In this document: in pieces, positions 32,513-34,783 of the stretch
Numbering within the stretch: the first letter of the stretch is position 1
How the letters are laid out: every line of letters starts with the position of its first letter
Notes under the pieces: model-generated
Database searches by the model: none
What the model was told of the DNA's origin: nothing
Seen by the model: only the letters and a program-made list of their open reading frames with translations
Program-made: the position numbers and the translations under genes
Source of the DNA: an uncultured Chitinophagaceae bacterium
GTDB taxonomy: Bacteria > Bacteroidota > Bacteroidia > Chitinophagales > Chitinophagaceae
Length of the DNA stretch: 34,783 bases
NCBI GenBank assembly: GCA_903870685.1
Contig: CAIQDX010000132.1
Span: 1 to 34,783, forward strand
Direction: 5' to 3'

Positions 32513-34420
32513 TTATTTAGCTTCGTCTTCTTTGCCTTCTAATTTAGCACGAATATCAGCCAAAGCACCTAAGTCGCCCAGGGTAGCTTTTTCAACTTTT
32601 GCTTGAATATTCTTTACTGCTTTTTTAGTTTTATCGGCTTCAACTCTTGCTTCTTTTTTCACTGCCTCTTTTTCTTCTGCAACAGCTTGTTCCCAAATTC
32701 TTGCATGACTCAACACAATTCTTTTTTCGTTACGATCGAATTCGATAACAACAAACTGTGCAGTTTCATCAGCCTGAACTTGTTTACCATCAGCTTTATT
32801 CAAATGACGGTTAGGAGCAAATCCCTCTAAGCCATATTGCAATTGAACCAAAGCACCTTTATCATCTTTGCGAGTTACAGTTCCTTCATGAACAGAACCG
32901 ATAGCAAATGTATCTTCCAATGCATTCCAAGGATCTTCTTCCAATTGTTTATGACCTAATTGTAATTTGCGATTTTCTTTATCAATTCCAAGAATAATGA
33001 TGTCGATATATTCACCAACTTTTACATAATCACTTGGGTGATTAAAACGTTTCAACCAGCTTAAATCACTGATGTGAATCATTCCGCCAATACCTGCTTC
33101 TAATTCAACAAACACACCATAAGGAGTAATGTTTTTAACCAATCCTTTGTGTTTGCTCTTTTCAGCAAATTTTGTTTCAATAGTACTCCAAGGATCATCT
33201 GTCATTTGTTTGATAGACAAACTCATCTTGCGAGCATCTTTATCAAGTGTTACAACTTTTGCAGAATATTCATCATTTAATTTGAAGAATTCTTTTGCAT
33301 TGATCGGTGTATTAGCCCAGGTAATTTCACTTACGTGAACCAAGCCTTCAACACCAGGTTGAATTTCTAAGAAAGCACCGTAATCTTCAATGTTCACTAC
33401 TTTACCTTTTACTACAGTTCCTTCAGCTAAACCTTCAGGTAAAACATCCCAAGGATGCGGAGTTAATTGTTTTAAACCAAGACTGATGCGTTTTTTATCA
33501 TCATCAAAATCTAATACAACAACTTGTAATTTCTGATCCATTTTAACCACTTCACTTGGATGAGAAATTCTGCCCCATGAAATATCTGTTATATATAATA
33601 AACCATCCAAGCCACCCAAATCCATGAAAGCACCGAAGTCTGTAATGTTCTTTACAGTTCCTTCTAATACTTGTCCTTTTTCGAGTTTGCTCATGATCTC
33701 TGCACGTTGTGCTTCGATATCGCTTTCAATTAATGCTTTGTGAGATACAACAGCATTCTTAATAGTTTCATTGATCTTAACTACTTTAAATTCCATTGTT
33801 TTACCAACAAACTGATCGTAATCGGTAACAGGTTTCACATCGATTTGAGAACCCGGTAAGAAAGTTTCCATACCAAATACATCAACAATCAATCCACCTT
33901 TTGTTTTGCTGGTAACAGTTCCTGTAATTACTTCTCCTGTTTTATGAACTTCCATAATTCTTTCCCAAGCACGATAAATGCGGGCAGATTTACGGCTAAG
34001 ATGCAAGTTGCCATCTCTGTCTTCTTTTTCAACCACCATCACTTCAACAAAGTCACCAACTTTTAAACCTTGTACATCACGGAATTCATTCAACGAAATC
34101 AATCCATCACTTTTAAAACCAATGTTTATTACAACATCTGTTTTAGTTAAACCAACCACATCGCCTTGTAAAATTTCGCCATCAGTAATTTGTACGAAAG
34201 TGTCTTCATACACTTTATCATACTTTTTTCTTTCAGCATCATTGTAATTACTAACATTACGTTTGTCGATGCTCCAGTCAAAATCATCATGAGCAGCTAC
34301 TGTTTCAGCAACAGGCTCAGCCACAGGTACATTTGTTGTCGCAGTAGTAGATTCTACAGCTTCTGGTGCTGCAGCACTCTCCTGTGCATCTGCGTTTAAT
34401 TGTTTATTAATAAAATTCAT
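32513..34420 (-). CDS. rpsA: 30S ribosomal protein bS1
   Basis: The 635 residues carry six S1 (OB-fold) domains at about 83-143, 163-228, 249-317, 335-404, 422-491 and 507-572. An Ala/Glu/Val-rich N-terminal extension (1-48) and a charged helical C-terminus (573-635, rich in Lys, Glu and Ala) flank them. Domains 3 to 5 have the strongest repeat identity (NITDFGAFMDLGG, NIEDYGAFLEIQPG, NITPYGVFVELEAG). bS1 binds mRNA on the 30S subunit, which matters in a phylum that rarely uses Shine-Dalgarno pairing. It is probably a single-gene unit with promoter box TACCTTTG at 34453-34460 and its own terminator. Confidence 0.97.
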   Translation of the reverse strand: MNFINKQLNADAQESAAAPEAVESTTATTNVPVAEPVAETVAAHDDFDWSIDKRNVSNYNDAERKKYDKVYEDTFVQITDGEILQGDVVGLTKTDVVINIGFKSDGLISLNEFRDVQGLKVGDFVEVMVVEKEDRDGNLHLSRKSARIYRAWERIMEVHKTGEVITGTVTSKTKGGLIVDVFGMETFLPGSQIDVKPVTDYDQFVGKTMEFKVVKINETIKNAVVSHKALIESDIEAQRAEIMSKLEKGQVLEGTVKNITDFGAFMDLGGLDGLLYITDISWGRISHPSEVVKMDQKLQVVVLDFDDDKKRISLGLKQLTPHPWDVLPEGLAEGTVVKGKVVNIEDYGAFLEIQPGVEGLVHVSEITWANTPINAKEFFKLNDEYSAKVVTLDKDARKMSLSIKQMTDDPWSTIETKFAEKSKHKGLVKNITPYGVFVELEAGIGGMIHISDLSWLKRFNHPSDYVKVGEYIDIIILGIDKENRKLQLGHKQLEEDPWNALEDTFAIGSVHEGTVTRKDDKGALVQLQYGLEGFAPNRHLNKADGKQVQADETAQFVVIEFDRNEKRIVLSHARIWEQAVAEEKEAVKKEARVEADKTKKAVKNIQAKVEKATLGDLGALADIRAKLEGKEDEAK

Positions 34421-34452
34421 AAAATTTCCCGAAGGGTTTTATTTCGGGGTGG

Positions 34453-34460
34453 CAAAGGTA
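34453..34460 (-). promoter_or_regulatory. Promoter -7 box of rpsA
   Basis: The minus strand reads TACCTTTG, followed by CCACCCCGAAA, the same extended form as the rplK and tRNA-tuf promoters. The RNA 5' end can fold CCCGAA with TTCGGG. The -33 box is weak (TTTTC). The ATG is 33 bases downstream of the box. Confidence 0.65.
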
Positions 34461-34538
34461 GGGTTTAGCACTTGAAAACGTGGATTTTTTAAAATGTTTT
34501 TTTGGGGACGAACAATAGTACCAAACTCAAGCTGCATA

Positions 34539-34554
34539 TGCGTCGCACACTTGT
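34539..34554 (-). repeat. Copy of the ACAAG-N-GTGCGACGCA repeat core
   Basis: The minus strand reads ACAAGTGTGCGACGCA, 15 of 16 bases identical to 31117-31132. It lies in the spacer between the terminal TonB-type gene and rpsA. Confidence 0.5.
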
Positions 34555-34574
34555 ACTGTTGAAGAAAAGTCGTC

Positions 34575-34684
34575 AAGTCCGAGAGACCGGAAGTCCGTGT
34601 TGGAAGAAAAAACAATTCCACTTTTTCATAAACCGCATACACTTCAATTCTTTCGGACTTGCCGACTTTCGGTCTTTCGGACTT
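34575..34684. repeat. Imperfect inverted repeat made of AAGTCCG / GACCGAAAG units
   Basis: The 23 bases at 34575-34597 match the reverse complement of 34662-34684 at 20 positions. The right arm is itself a run of related units (AGTCCGAAAG, ACCGAAAG). It lies 3 bases after the stop codon of the terminal gene and could form a long hairpin or be an intergenic repeat family. Confidence 0.55.
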
Positions 34685-34687
34685 TTC

Positions 34688-34783
34688 CTATTTTATTTTA
34701 AATCTCAATCCACCATAGATCATTCTTCCAAAAGCCGGCCCCCAAACCATCGATGCATCAAAATAATTTCCAAATGGATGTGC
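34688..34783 (-). CDS. C-terminal end of a TonB-dependent receptor-like outer-membrane protein (cut by the window)
   Basis: Reading the minus strand from the window edge gives 31 codons and a TAG stop: AHPFGNYFDASMVWGPAFGR, then IYGGLRFKIK. The NYFDASMVWGP and IYGGLRFKI motifs are typical last strands of Bacteroidota TonB-dependent receptors. The rest of the gene lies outside the window, so substrate and full family are unknown. Confidence 0.75.
   Translation of the reverse strand, partial: AHPFGNYFDASMVWGPAFGRMIYGGLRFKIK

Noticed and set aside
34439-34642. 67-codon ORF on the minus strand upstream of rpsA
   Set aside because: It runs through the inverted repeat, the repeat core and the rpsA promoter box, has no family resemblance, and looks like a chance frame in repeat DNA.

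Overview
The window reads as a chromosomal segment of a low-GC Bacteroidota bacterium, most like a Chitinophagaceae-type (Chitinophagales) genome. The reasons are TonB-dependent receptors with carboxypeptidase-regulatory N-termini, repeated promoter boxes of the Bacteroidota form TTTG-N18/19-TAnnTTTG, an almost complete absence of Shine-Dalgarno sequences apart from a perfect one before rpsU, and the gene order rpsU-xer-hpf-tRNAs-tuf-tRNA-Trp-secE-nusG-rplKAJL-rpoB. The genus call is inference.

Layout. 1-5200 (+): the 3' part of a TonB-dependent receptor, a secreted zinc metalloprotease and an SRPBCC/START-like protein. 5256-8054 (-): a rhodanese, a three-PASTA membrane protein and D-Ala-D-Ala ligase, then a possible structured RNA ending in a strong terminator, then a dicluster ferredoxin. 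8117-10795 (+): a LuxC-type acyl-CoA reductase, divergent from the ferredoxin, and an HtrA/DegQ protease with a possible leader ORF. 11070-15541 (-): a large Oar-like TonB receptor and an esterase. 15649-17754 (+): an ATP-grasp enzyme next to a GCS2/YbdK-type carboxylate-amine ligase, which looks like a two-step amide-bond pathway. 17895-20973 (+): an ECF sigma factor, a protein built like a dual-membrane-spanning anti-sigma factor with a tandemly duplicated N-terminal module, and a lipoprotein. 21052-34420 (-): the transcription/translation block, rpoB, rplL, rplJ, rplA, rplK, nusG, secE, tRNA-Trp, tuf, tRNA-Thr, tRNA-Gly, tRNA-Tyr, tRNA-Thr, hpf, a Xer recombinase, rpsU and rpsA. 34688-34783 (-): the last codons of another TonB-type outer-membrane protein.

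How it works together. The minus-strand block is split into transcription units by good terminators and Bacteroidota promoters: rpsA; rpsU(-xer-hpf); tRNAs-tuf-secE-nusG; rplKAJL; rpoB. Three of these promoters share the extended box TACCTTTGCC followed two bases later by CCC. rpoB has its own promoter and its own terminator and is not followed by rpoC, which is unusual. The region most worth attention is the sigma/anti-sigma/lipoprotein operon that converges on rpoB. It looks like a trans-envelope signalling module whose anti-sigma domain has been duplicated, with a second in-frame start codon. Second is the ATP-grasp/GCS2 pair with a divergent esterase. No CRISPR array, insertion sequence or prophage gene is visible. 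Intergenic repeats occur at 31096-31166 and 34539-34684.
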